A DNA stretch of 64,000 bases from assembly GCA_039881145.1 (NCBI GenBank), contig JAYKKI010000095.1:730001-794000 (forward strand). Direction: 5' to 3'. Position numbers and translations under genes: made by a program. The notes beneath the pieces are model-generated. The model made no database searches, had not been told where the DNA came from, and saw only the letters and a list, made by a program, of their open reading frames with translations. The stretch is from Druceiella hillmani. Lineage: Eukaryota; Arthropoda; Insecta; Lepidoptera; Hepialidae. Positions 1 to 11,499 of this stretch are shown in pieces (the first letter of the stretch is position 1; every line of letters begins with the position of its first letter).

Positions 1-2010
1 AAGTATATACCTTGTGGACATACTTGATATGGGGTAAAACTCGGTCCATTATACTACTTATTCAATGTTTCCGACACACAATGGCATTGTAAAAATATAA
101 CATTTTCATTATTTAGAGTACTTTCCTAGTAAGATTGTTTCATAGTCTTGCGTGACTCTACCTGAAAAATGTTAATTTACTTTTAAAACCTGTTTAATAA
201 GTTTCTTACGATGAATCGGAAAAGCGGAAAACATGATATTTATTTATATATCGAAAACTCCGTGCCCAACATATGAAAAAGTCAGTCCAAGTGAGATTAA
301 AACCGGTACGCATGTACCTATCTAAGATATAATATTATGACTTACACGCATTTTGAATTATAGCCAAACATTTCTTTGTTAAGTATAATTTGTGCTTTAT
401 TTTCCTTTGAGTTTGAAAATATTTTTCCTTGTATTATGGTAAATTACCAACAAATATTTAATCACTGTGTTTTTGTCATATAATAAAACTAATTTATGAG
501 GCTGTGAAATATTTCATTTATATATATTTCCATAAAATATTCCGCACTTTTTGAATGACACAATAAGAGTATTAGGACTACACTCACCAGCTTGCATTAA
601 AGGGGGCATCGAAATATGTGGTGACCATTACGCGCAATCGAATATCTTTTGTCGATGGTGAGTTGGCGGCGGATATCTGCCGACTTATATCAGACGAGTT
701 AGGTATCAGATATTCCACTGATTAAATATAGAACAAGCGGTAACACGACAACTGAAGACATCTAAGCAGCGGCGCGCACATTTTGACGTACCCATCGACT
801 CAGAGCATGCGTCAAAAGGCGCGCGTTTCTGATTAAATATTTTCCGTCTCTGTCACCGTGTAATTAGTCGTATATCGTATTTTTAATCTCCATTAATACT
901 TTTTACTCGCAACGTTCGGATAGATGAGAGTCGGTAAGAATCGTTTTGATTTTTATACAGGACCGTTTTTTGTAGGACATGTTCGCTAAAGTATTAATAT
1001 TTAAGTATTAAATATTATATGTTCTATTTTCTCCGATTATTGTAAAGACCAATAATTGTCGAATACCGTTTTACGCCCTAAGCCTAGCAATGTGAATTAT
1101 AATTGTTTCATATTTTCAATATGGTATTTGCACTACGTAACCTGTAGAATTAAAGATCATGAATACATTTGGTATCAAGAAAGCAGCTATATTTATTTAT
1201 ATTTTGAAGAATTTTATATGTTTTGAAAAGGAATATTGTGTTTTTTGTTCTTATTTATTGCGATAATTAGGAATTATTTTTTTTAAATTTGGTCATAAAC
1301 ATTAAGGGTTAATTGGTTATAATCAAAATCCCCTTGAAATTGAAGTATATAAAATGTTAACCAAAGTTAAATTCTTATAAAATCAATAATGAATCCACCT
1401 TTCTTGCTGTCACCGCCGGTTTTTTTCAGTAATCTCTGAAGTGAAAATTTGAAATGTAATCAACGGACAAAATTATTCATATAAAACTCTAGATGGGACA
1501 AAAAAGAAAATCGATTTCGAAATTACTGTTCAGAATTTTACGTAAGACCATGGTAGAGAAATTGTTGAAAACGCCTTCTTTTTTACAAAACTGTTTAGTG
1601 CAGAAACTTACAATTTATAACAAAAACAACAAATAACATTCAAAGATATTTATACATACATTTTAAACCTTAATGATTTTCAAGTTTGTAGTTTTATATA
1701 TAATGGTACATAATATTCCTAATAAACTATCTACAAAATTGTAATTGTTTGCAGCGAAAATATATCGCCTAGTAGGTTTCTTCCACAGGCGCATATTTAT
1801 GTAAAATATTTTTATGTAATATAACTACAAATTAACGGGTTTTTAACACTTTGCTCATGCTGTGAGACCTTGCTTCTTGCCAAATGTAATGATTCTAGGT
1901 CAACAGGAAGTACCCTAGGCTTTGATTTGTTTACGAGTGTTAAAACATGCGGCATAATCTGCCGTCTTTTTTTATTACATGTGAATTTATAAAAAAAATA
2001 GCAATGATTA
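1..2010. other. Non-coding A+T-rich stretch with a CpG-richer patch
   Basis: I see no gene. Most of the stretch is A+T-rich single-copy-looking DNA. About 590-850 is clearly richer in G+C and CpG than its surroundings, with several GCGC-containing words, and could be regulatory or the remains of an exon. No open frame of useful length crosses it. Confidence 0.5.
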
Positions 2011-2015
2011 AAAAA

Positions 2016-2027
2016 AATATATATATT

Positions 2028-2060
<33 letters not shown>

Positions 2061-2085
2061 GTGTATATATATATATATGTGTGTG

Positions 2086-2136
<51 letters not shown>
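2016..2136. repeat. (TA)n microsatellite with CA/TG interruptions
   Basis: Almost pure alternating T and A with a few ACAT and GTGTGTGT interruptions. The open frames on both strands that read as Tyr-Ile repeats are artefacts of the microsatellite. Confidence 0.95.
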
Positions 2137-2139
<3 letters not shown>

Positions 2140-2159
2140 TTCAATATTTATGTTTTATC

Positions 2160-2475
2160 GCCAATGTCGTGAAGGAATTAGCATTTTGCGAATCGTTGGA
2201 CCACCAAAATCTGCTTTTCTTTCCGTTTAGTCTTGTTAAAACTTTTCGCCCGGCCTATGGGTTCCCACGCCTCTAGTGTAATGATCGAGCTGACAAGTAA
2301 AACGTTAACTTCTACGCTCGAATCAATTGGAACATTGTTTGGCTAAAATCGTATATGCCATAGAAAGCTTTATGTAATCCTTCCCCACTATGGGTTGTAA
2401 ATTTAAAGAATATATTGAAACGATACGAGCAGACGAGAGTTTCGACCAATTCGACCAACCAACGAGAGTAACTTT
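2160..2475 (-). repeat. Dispersed family A, copy A1
   Basis: Diverged member of a ~300-400-bp dispersed family. On the minus strand it reads through the family block ending FTCQL, followed by the GGP and IRK-like block that aligns with the tails of the copies at 33.7 kb and 45.5 kb. It has several frame breaks. The (TA)n tract lies directly beside it. Function is unknown; it is probably a non-autonomous mobile element. Confidence 0.6.
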
Positions 2476-2479
2476 ATTG

Positions 2480-3300
2480 TACTACAGTTAGATTTTGCAG
2501 CAGTTTCAGTTACATAATAGCGTAAAACTAACAAGTAAATTTTGCAGGTTAAAAGTAAATCCAAAAATGAAATAACCTATTTTATTACTTGATGATATTT
2601 ATCACGTTTACATGACTAAGAAATTGTGTAGAATAAATTTCGACCTACTGTAATCTCGCTTTTTATAACATTTACACAATAACACAATAATCTAGCGTAC
2701 AACTTTAAGGTACCTGTCAATGCTTAAGAAATTAACGTTATCGGCAATGAGAATTAAAATTGCTCGTTTCAATTTTATAATTAAATTAAAAACTGCTCGA
2801 ACCTGCGGAGTAAGACTCTTAGTCGAGGTTTCAGACCTATCAGATTATAGAGATTTATGATATATATATCCATAGATATGTAAAATATGTGTAAGTCTCA
2901 GAGCAAAGAAAAATTAATTTCTGAATGACTTCAAATAACAACCGTAAACGACAGACATATAAAATATTGAAAACACGGATAGTTAGTTGTATCGTTTGCG
3001 GCATTATATTATTTTCGTACATAAATAAATTGCCAAAATACTGCTACTGCTAGAGATTTTTGGAGTTGATACCAAGGGAAATGTAGCACTCATTCAAAAA
3101 TCCTTTATTTTATGCTTTTAAGTGTACTTTTATATATATTTTCTATATTTTTTGTAAAAACGTTTATTTTTTAAATTTCTACTACACACATGTTACCCAG
3201 AATGTCATGAACTCAATATCAATAATCTCATCTATCAAAATCGGAACAGACGTTTAAGACTTTATGTACAACATCTGCATATGTATGTGTCTGTATCCAC
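2480..3300. other. Non-coding A+T-rich stretch
   Basis: No open frame, RNA gene or repeat relationship that I could support. Confidence 0.5.
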
Positions 3301-3301
3301 A

Positions 3302-3319
3302 AATATATATATATGTACA

Positions 3320-3370
<51 letters not shown>

Positions 3371-3375
3371 CTATG

Positions 3376-3423
<48 letters not shown>

Positions 3424-3426
3424 TAC
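3302..3426. repeat. (TA)n microsatellite
   Basis: Two long alternating TA blocks separated by GTATCTATGTATG-type interruptions. The Tyr-Ile frames on both strands are artefacts. Confidence 0.95.
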
Positions 3427-3429
3427 AAA

Positions 3430-3733
3430 CATACGCCCTGACATTTAAATCACATTCCTTCTTCTATACAACAATAAGTGCTTCAAGTGTACAGTATAAA
3501 TTGAAAATCAAGAGTATTTTATATATCTCTAAAAATAGTTATTTTAGGTGAATTTTCAAATTAAATTTCGAAATTGGTCCAATACTTTAAAAAGTTTATC
3601 GTTACATAATTTTAAAAATAATTAACTAAATGTAACATTACGTGAATTACCCCTAAAGGTATTTATTACATCAAAAGTTGAATTAACTTTTAAATTAATA
3701 AATATATTCCACGGCAAATTGCAATATATTTAA
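3430..3733. other. Non-coding A+T-rich stretch
   Basis: Nothing recognisable. A short open frame runs out of the preceding microsatellite only. Confidence 0.5.
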
Positions 3734-3820
3734 TAAATAATATTAAAACTTATTTACTTGTGGAGAAAGTAGCATTACATGCTACTTCCTCCACAAGCAA
3801 ATAAATTTTAGTATTATTTA
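3734..3820. repeat. Spacerless inverted repeat (hairpin)
   Basis: Two ~42-base arms (3734-3775 and 3779-3820) pair in register around a 3-base centre, with only a few mismatches. The outer arm is A+T-rich and the inner arm carries CTTGTGGAG...GTAGCAT. The near-identity of the arms implies a recent or conserved origin. It could be a foldback element or a structured RNA precursor; the sequence alone does not decide. Confidence 0.85.
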
Positions 3821-3829
3821 CTTATAAAA

Positions 3830-4320
3830 ATGGAACAATTTTATACAAATGAAAATGGAACAATTTATAAATGGAACTTCGAACCTACTTTTGTTATTAT
3901 TTCATGTATTGAATTTTACCCTAATGATATTACATGCATAGTATCAACAGAGTGTTAATATCCCCTGTCTTATTCTTTTCGAATCCTTTTCCATTTTATT
4001 GCAATGTAGCTTAACACAAAGGTGTTTTGCGTTTTGGAATATTTAGGCCTTATTCGGCCCTTCGTAACAACAGACAAATCAAATTTCACCTGTCTCATAT
4101 CTGAGAAAAAAATGTACGTTATTTACGTAATTTTTTTTAAAAAGAAATAGATGTTTGAAAATAATGTTGAGAAACAAGTAACGTGTGATCAATACATTGT
4201 ACCCACAAAAGGTTTGACGCATAAATGAATTTATTGTAGACGTTTTCATATGTGCTACGTAAACTGAAACATTTTTTTGCTACAGTTATTATACAAACGA
4301 CAACAAGGCAAGCTTAGATA
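3830..4320. other. Non-coding A+T-rich stretch
   Basis: No gene or repeat assigned. Confidence 0.5.
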
Positions 4321-4324
4321 TATT

Positions 4325-4660
4325 GATTCACATTTTATATGTTACAACCGGACCAGATTACATTTAACCGTATCTGTGCAAATGATATTCTAACAAGTTC
4401 AATCATTCTTGATTCCAGTTACTATATATACCGATAAGGTGAATAAATTTTTACTACTTTCTTGTTGATATTCCCAAACCTTATTTTTTATTGCTTCATA
4501 TTGGACCAGACAGCATTTATAATTTTGCTACAAACATTTTAATCGGTTCTATCATTCTCAAATTCAGCTAAACTAAATGCCCATAAGATAAATTTTTTCT
4601 ATTTTCCTTCTAAGTTTCAAAAACTTATTTTTAGTACTTAGTATCCTATCATAAAGTATA
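4325..4660 (+). repeat. Diverged direct repeat pair, related to the 5.6-kb hairpin
   Basis: Two successive units begin with GGACCAGA near 4350 and 4505. Both continue through a CATT(T)A block, a 'TTCtATCATTCT' block and a CTTATTTTT block. The same order (ACCAGATAGCATTTATAA, then GGTTCTGTCA) occurs in the right arm of the long hairpin at 5584-5758, so all belong to one family. Confidence 0.55.
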
Positions 4661-4725
4661 GGTTTAGAATATGATATCTTATTTGTTAATTTTAAATTTT
4701 GACTGTAGCATTTTACGACGTAGAT

Positions 4726-4783
4726 AGGATTTTTCGAAATTTAACCCCTAAGGAAGGATTTTTCGAAATTTAACCCCTAAGGA
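4726..4783 (+). repeat. Tandem duplication, 29-bp unit x 2
   Basis: The 29-base word starting AGGATTTTTCGAAATTTAAC is present twice head to tail (4726-4754 and 4755-4783) without mismatch, which indicates a recent slippage event. Confidence 0.95.
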
Positions 4784-4789
4784 GGTAAA

Positions 4790-5580
4790 AGTGTGTATCA
4801 TTTTTATTCTAATTTACTTAAAACTTAGTATAACCATTCTACTAAGCAAATAGTGAAACACGTATTTCATCGTCCCCCAAAATTTCAATTGGATGGGTTT
4901 GCTAAGGATTGAAATTTAAATACCACAAACGAGATATTCACTTGCTTCAAATATTGCCTAACTACTCTACTGAAAAGATAAACTACACATATTTTAACGA
5001 CTTTCAGAAACAAAATATGCAGTTTGTGATTATTTACTACATTGCAATGACTTATTGAATCATATGAAAACAAACCGAGATTCACGATTTGCACTTAATT
5101 ATGAAAGAAAACATTATATTACATGGTATACTCGCCCGAGTGAAACAGTTCTAATAAGTGAATAATTTTCTATATTAATTATAAATATCGTACCAAATAT
5201 CTACGTTTTTACCGTTTAGAGACTTAAAGTATTTTTGTATATGTTCCCTAACTTGTAATCGCTTAAGGTTGGAGTTTAGGAGATATAATGAAATGTGTAT
5301 GTCATTATTTGAGTTATAAAATATTTACTCTAAATGTTGAAGTTATTCTGATCAAAAAATATTTTTCCCTACAAAATTGTATACCACAGCTTTAAAAATA
5401 ATATTTTCTTAACTAGTACCTACGTCATTAAACGTAATTATAACCCAAATTAAAAATAAACTAATAAATTATCATATTTTAAACTAATATCCTATGAATA
5501 ACTATTAAGTTTTTAAAATATTAACAGAAAAATGGTAAATATTGATCTATCTTTTCAGCATTTATTTTAGCTGAATTTAA
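4790..5580. other. Non-coding A+T-rich stretch
   Basis: Only short chance open frames, such as one on the minus strand at 4885-5094 with no recognisable domain. Confidence 0.5.
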
Positions 5581-5583
5581 GAA

Positions 5584-5758
5584 TGACAGAACCAATTAAA
5601 GCAGTGTTATAAATGCTATCTGGTCCTGTTGTAAGGATATACCTTATATTTAATATGTGGTTCGAAGCATCATGCTTTGAACCACATATTAAATATAAGG
5701 TATATCCTTACAACAGAACCAGATAGCATTTATAATACTGCTTTAATTGGTTCTGTCA
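5584..5758. repeat. Long near-perfect hairpin with ~87-base arms
   Basis: Every base i pairs with base 11342-i, around a centre at 5671, with only a few mismatches and no indel. Outer ends are TGACAGAACC and GGTTCTGTCA; the turn is GAAGCAT-C-ATGCTTT. The loop is essentially one base. The arm sequence is also found in direct orientation at 4505-4560, so the hairpin was probably made by inverted duplication of a dispersed repeat. Confidence 0.9.
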
Positions 5759-5924
5759 CTCTTCATTTCGCTTGGAATATTTGTTACAAAAATTAATCCA
5801 ACTTTCATCTGATTGATAAATTATTTCAAGTGCGATTGAAATACCAATTTTTTTAATAAGATCTTCAAAGGCATATTTCATTTTCACAAATGATTATAAA
5901 GTCAACCTACGAACATATTCCCCT

Positions 5925-6560
5925 AAACGTCGGCACTTCGTTTGACTACGTGTTTCTAGGAACATTTAAGCAATTACAGACGCCCTTCAAACGACGAATT
6001 TTTGCCGAGTCTGCAAGAACATTTACAGCATTTTTACAATAAGCACAGTTTAAATTGCTTCGATAAACGACTTTAGAAGTACGTTAGCGCATTTTCCCCT
6101 TCGCCGGGTGTCAAAAGATTTAAAAAAGTCTGAACAAAATGTCTTGGTTATACATTGCGTGAGCCACTTAATAATGTTCTGCAGAATTGCGTTAAGTTAA
6201 TCAGTATTAAAAACTATTAGTCGGTTTTATATATTCTTGTCTTTCAAGAATTTGTATTTACAAAAATAATTATACAAACGTAATTAAAATTTTCTGCTTT
6301 TCTCTTTGTTCTTGTTTTAATTTTAACATGGTAAACCATTCAAAGACTTTAGAGAGATTTTTCATATATTTTAGATGTTATCTGTTTACTTGTTTGTTTA
6401 TAAGTTTATAACGAGATGATATAAACACGTCAGATTCATTTGAGGTTAAAGTTAAATAGTTAACGTAGAATATTCTCAATTAAACTTTAATTATTTTTTA
6501 TTCTCTCTTTTTTATTTAATTTTATTTAATTTCATTCACTGACTGGACGTGGATTGAGAA
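5925..6560 (+). repeat. Dispersed family B, copy B1
   Basis: Aligns in the same orientation with 19012-19740 and, more weakly, with 34985-35600. Shared landmarks in order are ACGTGTTTCTAGGAACATTT, AAGCAATTA, a TTCAAACGACG block, GCACAGTTTAAATTGCTTC, a GTCTGAAC block, an AATTATACAAACG block and a CCATTCAAAGA block. No coding frame survives. Probably a non-autonomous mobile element. Confidence 0.75.
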
Positions 6561-7250
6561 TAAGAACACGTTAAGCAAAGCTGATGACCTTCTACGGCAG
6601 AAAAAGTAACATTGGCTATTTTTGAAAGTTCGACTTCTATAGCCATAACAATTGCAATATTTGCAAACGTATTGATTTTTAATTGTTTGGAGTGATTTTG
6701 ATTTTGATTTGTTTCAAAATCTTAGTAATTATAACAAACTGTATTTCAATATTAATTCTTCAAATGAAAGCGCAAAAGGCACCAAACTTTGTACCTTTCG
6801 GGTGTAAAAAACTTATTTTTAATTATAGCCGGACGTTTTCAATCCACCTCTATAATGTTGCCCACATATATCGCAGTGGCCAGTGAGATCGGAATTGGGT
6901 TTCATAATATTAATATGAATGATTGCAGACACTGAACATTGCAATTTTGATATTTTGACTTTAATAAAGATAATGAGAAAAACTAGAAGAAATATGCTCT
7001 TTAACTATGCTCTGAAACAATTTTTTACGTCCACCTGCTCAAAACTAATTATATCATATCGCTGTTGCATAACTCGTTATCATCGATCACGTTTAATAAT
7101 GTTAATATGCCGTACTATGGTCGGAGAAAAAATATAAAATTTCCGCTTTCAATTTTTGCTATCTTTATTTTGCTCATATGTGGACGAAAAGGCAATCTCT
7201 TCCAGTCAAACACATTGACTAAATATAAATGTTTTGTGTTGTGGATGACG
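6560..7250. other. Non-coding A+T-rich stretch
   Basis: Small open frames on the plus strand (6683-6886, 6919-7137, 7065-7316) have no recognisable domain; the last overlaps the antisense of the LINE tail. Confidence 0.5.
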
Positions 7251-8479
7251 GTGAAAGACATTAAAAAAAATAAAACTGAGGATATAACAACTTACAAAAA
7301 ATGTCATAACATGTAAATAAGCATAATTGAGCTAAATATGAATAATACAAAACAAAAAATGGCTACATATAAATCTCGACATGGTCGGGAACAAGGAAAA
7401 TGGTCAACAAAATGGAATTAGGAACGGTAGAACAGAGGGATTATAAGAGGAAAGAATTTTTCAGATGATCCTTGAATAAATTTAAGGAGAGCAAGTTCCT
7501 GGTATCCGGATCTAGTCGATTTTAAAGTCTCATAGCTTGGACAGCGAGGGACTTTTCATAAAAAGTGGTTGTATATTTGGGGAAAAGGAGACTGAGCTGG
7601 TTTTCCAAGTATAGACCTACACCGTGTGCAGACAACTAGCTAAATCTGCTTCTAAGATAATTTGGATAAGGAGCATTATTCAAAATATTATAGAGAATTA
7701 TAGAGGTTACGGACTTTCGGCCATTTAAATTGCGCTTTGAATTAAAATGCTGAAAAAAGGATGCACACATTTTGCAGGCGTTCTAATTTTATAAGGCGAT
7801 TCTCAGTAAAATCTGAATAGCATACATCTTCATAGTCAAACAGTGGCAGTAAGAGTGTGTGACAGATGTGAACTTTGGTTTGACCGTCTAGAAAATTTTG
7901 AAGAAGCTTGAGGGAATGCATTCTGTTGAAGATACGACGACTAACATCATTTATTCGAGGTTGCTAGCTAAGGTTTTGATCAATCAGTAGACCCAAGTCT
8001 TTAATAATTGAATAAATGGAATTGGTGTGTCATTTAATATTAGATACGGCAGATATGATAGCATTATTTTAGAAAGTAGCTTTGGCTTCCAATTATGATA
8101 GCTTGAGACTAAATTGGGTTACACCCATTATACCCATTTTATTAGCCCACTGATCGATTGAAGCGAGGTCTTCATTAAGGGCATTGATAACGGTTGCTAT
8201 GGAGTTTACATCAGTATGGACATATATTTGTAAAACATTAGTGTGAAGATGGTAATCACTATATATATTCCCAACAACCCCATTAATGAATATTGAAAAA
8301 AAAGTGGAGAAAGAAAACCTCCTTGGGACACAACAGCTGATAAGTTCGTCCATTTAGAGAACGTATCAGAAGACTACAAATTGCCAACGTATATATAGAT
8401 ATGAGCTAAACCATTCTAATGAGTGTTGAGATATATTCAAAGATTTCAGACATTAGTATAAATGTTATCTTAAATTTGC

Positions 8480-8480
<1 letters not shown>
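7250..8480 (-). pseudogene. Jockey-like LINE reverse transcriptase relic, 5'-truncated
   Basis: Read on the minus strand from about 8470, the translation gives in order: a WFSSYL block; a KWTNLSAVVSQGG block corresponding to the usual SAGVPQGS motif; a FSIFINGVVG-like block; a degenerate catalytic loop where the expected YADD reads HTNV, followed by LQIYVHTDVN; then the 'thumb' segment with KTLGLLIDQNLS, RRIFNRMHSLKLLQNFL and LLLPLFDYEDVCYSD; and a C-terminal KSLAVQAMRL block ahead of a stop near 7440. This order is typical of arthropod jockey-superfamily ORF2. In-frame stops and frameshifts are present and the catalytic aspartates are lost, so it is inactive. The longest surviving open frame is 8093-8353. 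The 5' part (endonuclease and fingers) is absent, as in ordinary 5'-truncated insertions. The exact clade is uncertain. Confidence 0.9.
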
Positions 8481-9205
<725 letters not shown>

Positions 9206-9289
9206 GAATTGGCGTATCTGCATAGTGAAGACATTTAAGAATTAATCATTACCTATGGGTAACGTAATTAACGTGATAGAATCGAAAAA

Positions 9290-10447
9290 TATCTTTTTTG
9301 GAATTTTTGTTTCTTTGTCCGTTTGTTTGAATACTTGTCACGTAAAGACCATTGACTTAATTAACATGATTTTTTTTTAAGTGGATATGAATTGACTTCA
9401 ATTATGATCTAATTATTATTTTATCGGAATCGATGCACTCCATCAAATGGTATGCATATTTAATTTTTTAAAAATGTATTTACATTGCATTATTTTACCA
9501 AGGGATTGTCGCTATTCGATGAGTAGTAATTAAAGAAATGCACAGTGTATATATGTACATCAATAGATGGTGTCATGTATAATCTCAATCACGTAATGAA
9601 ATTTTCCATCTGGACATGCATTGGCGAAATGGGTGTGGCCAGATGTGAAGTGCGGAGTGGTGCGGGACGGTAGGTATTTAAATGAAAAATCTTGATATGA
9701 TCATTTCGACATAAGCTAGCATTTTCTCATTTTGTTTAAAGTCTGAATTTATTGTCAATGTTGATAATTTAATTACCTTAGTAGATTTGGTATAAATTTG
9801 GTTACTACAAAATTTCTTATCAAAAAATATAATAAAACTTAAGAATTGATCAGTCTTTACATTATAGTATTACAGGGACTTTTATGAAAAACATGCTTTA
9901 GGTGGAAGTAACAAAAGTAAAGGAGTACGAAAACATTGTTCTAAAAGTTTTGTCGGTTTATATATTTGTTTGTCTACGCCCTACGTGAAAATGAAAAACT
10001 TATGGTTAACTTTTTAATACGTCGGAATTGGATCACACTATCAGAAGACATGTAAATTTAATATTTTCAAAAATTTATTTATCTTGCAATAGTACGCCAA
10101 CAACACATAAGTACCCAATGTATAAAAATTATAGAAATATAGAGTATACATATGTACAGCCTTGAATGGCGTTACGTGTATTTAAAATCGCGCGATGAAA
10201 CGTTAAAAAAACGGCCAAAAACAATTCGCCAAAGGTTTTAGTGGTGAAGTTTGATTAGATCTGAGGTAATATGTAACTAGGAAGAAGATATGTTAATTTT
10301 GCTTTTGAATACGCAGTGCGTTTTATTAAAAAAAATGTTTTAATTGCTATAATAGACGGCGTTATGTATGTTAACGTTGCAATTAACCTAATAATATCTT
10401 TTACAGGCCCACACGCGAACGAAGTTGCAGGCGCAACTAGTATTAAA
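9290..10447 (+). mobile_element. LINE/SINE-derived remnant with an insect-type RTE 3' tail
   Basis: The final segment (10403-10444) reads ACAGGCCCACACGCGAACGA, then AGTTGCAGG and CAACTAGTA, which resembles the 'ACGCGNACGAAGTCGCGGG...AGCTAGT' tail I know from arthropod RTE-type elements and their SINEs. Upstream, two diverged direct copies of one segment (about 9290-9620 and 9945-10220) share a TTTGTTTGTC-like start, a central ATTT-rich part, ATATGTACA and a CGATGAAA/CGTAATGAAA end. No protein frame is left. Boundaries are approximate. Confidence 0.55.
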
Positions 10448-10629
10448 CTAAAAGAAAAGTACAGACACCGTAGTTAAATTAAACATATCTATTAGTGAAT
10501 GTATCAAATGGGAGTTCTTTACGTTAAGGGAGGCTTGCGTTGAAAAAATTGGAAATTATTTCGGAAAATTAAAATCGACAGAATTGAGAAAAAAAACATT
10601 ATAGATGGAATAAACAGACAACAACATTT

Positions 10630-11170
10630 TGGGGCGAGGAAAAGTTATATGCTTCCTACACTCTTATTAGAGAAAAGGTGCAGAGAGAAAGAAATGGAAA
10701 GATGGAGCAAGAGAGAGAAAGAGAGAGAGAGAGTGATATTCTGAACTAAAATTAATTTTGTATAAAATATAAATATACATAAAGCAATCATATTGTTAAT
10801 CAATCTCAGTTCCAAATTCCATCACCAACATAATAGAAGAAATCCTCTGTATAAATTTTTCACGACACCAGGCACTCTTACAAGTTTTATGCTGTGAATA
10901 TCCCGTTCCACACATTGTGACTTTTTCCTCAACAAACAAATCTCTCTCCAGTAATGTTTGCGATAATTAAATGTCGGTGCTTTCCAAACTGTAATCTTGA
11001 AGAGTGCGTTAAAATAAAACGAGAGCTCTTAAGACTAATTTTCTCAGTAAATATGGAGACATTTTCAAAAACCGAAAGTATTAGCATTGAATGTGAGTTT
11101 TATCAGAGGTTGGCGAAAAATAATATCTGACTTATAAAAACCTCATCTAAGAAAAATTTTGAAATCTAAT
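10630..11170 (-). repeat. Dispersed family A, extended copy A8, with GA-rich leader
   Basis: The 10870-11110 part aligns with family A in its minus orientation (CAGTAATGTTTGCGA, then TTGAAGAGTGCGTTAAA, then ACGAGAGCTCTTAAG). It is preceded by a (GA)n tract at 10681-10734. The whole block pairs with 21290-21830, which has the same order of GA-rich tract, AACTAAAATTAA, AAAGCAAT and the family A core. Confidence 0.6.
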
Positions 11171-11384
11171 CTCACAACAGATACTATTGTATTTTAATTA
11201 TTCTAATACATTTAAACAAATGTTTAGAAGTAATGATACGTTTTCCAAATGCTCTTATCAGTTCCACAATTTTCCTTTTTAATTTGCCAAATAAAAGAAG
11301 AATAAATTCTCGCAGGTAGATGAAGCAAAGTAGTGCCGAGTTTTTAAATGATATGTTGAATTACTAACTTTTATTCAAAAACAA

Positions 11385-11490
11385 ACGGCGCCAGATTTAA
11401 ACAGACGATATTCGCATTTGCTTTTGTATTCACGAATACTGATGTGATTATTCGCATTCACATTCGTATTTGCGAATTTGTAAAATTTAT
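11385..11490 (+). repeat. ATTCGC-rich dispersed repeat, copy 1
   Basis: Begins CGGCGCCAGATTTAAA and continues with repeated hexamer-like words ATTCGCATTTGC, ATTCGCATTCAC and ATTCGTATTTGCG. The same arrangement occurs at 41888-41990 (CGACGCCAAATTTAAA, then ATTCGCATTCGC) and, without the leader, at 41325-41365. Confidence 0.7.
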
Positions 11491-11499
11491 TTTCGTTAG

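Noticed and set aside
2014..2144. Tyr-Ile-repeat open frames here and at 3228-3551, 8938-9234, 47931-48338
   Set aside because: They are translations of (TA)n or (TG)n microsatellites on both strands.
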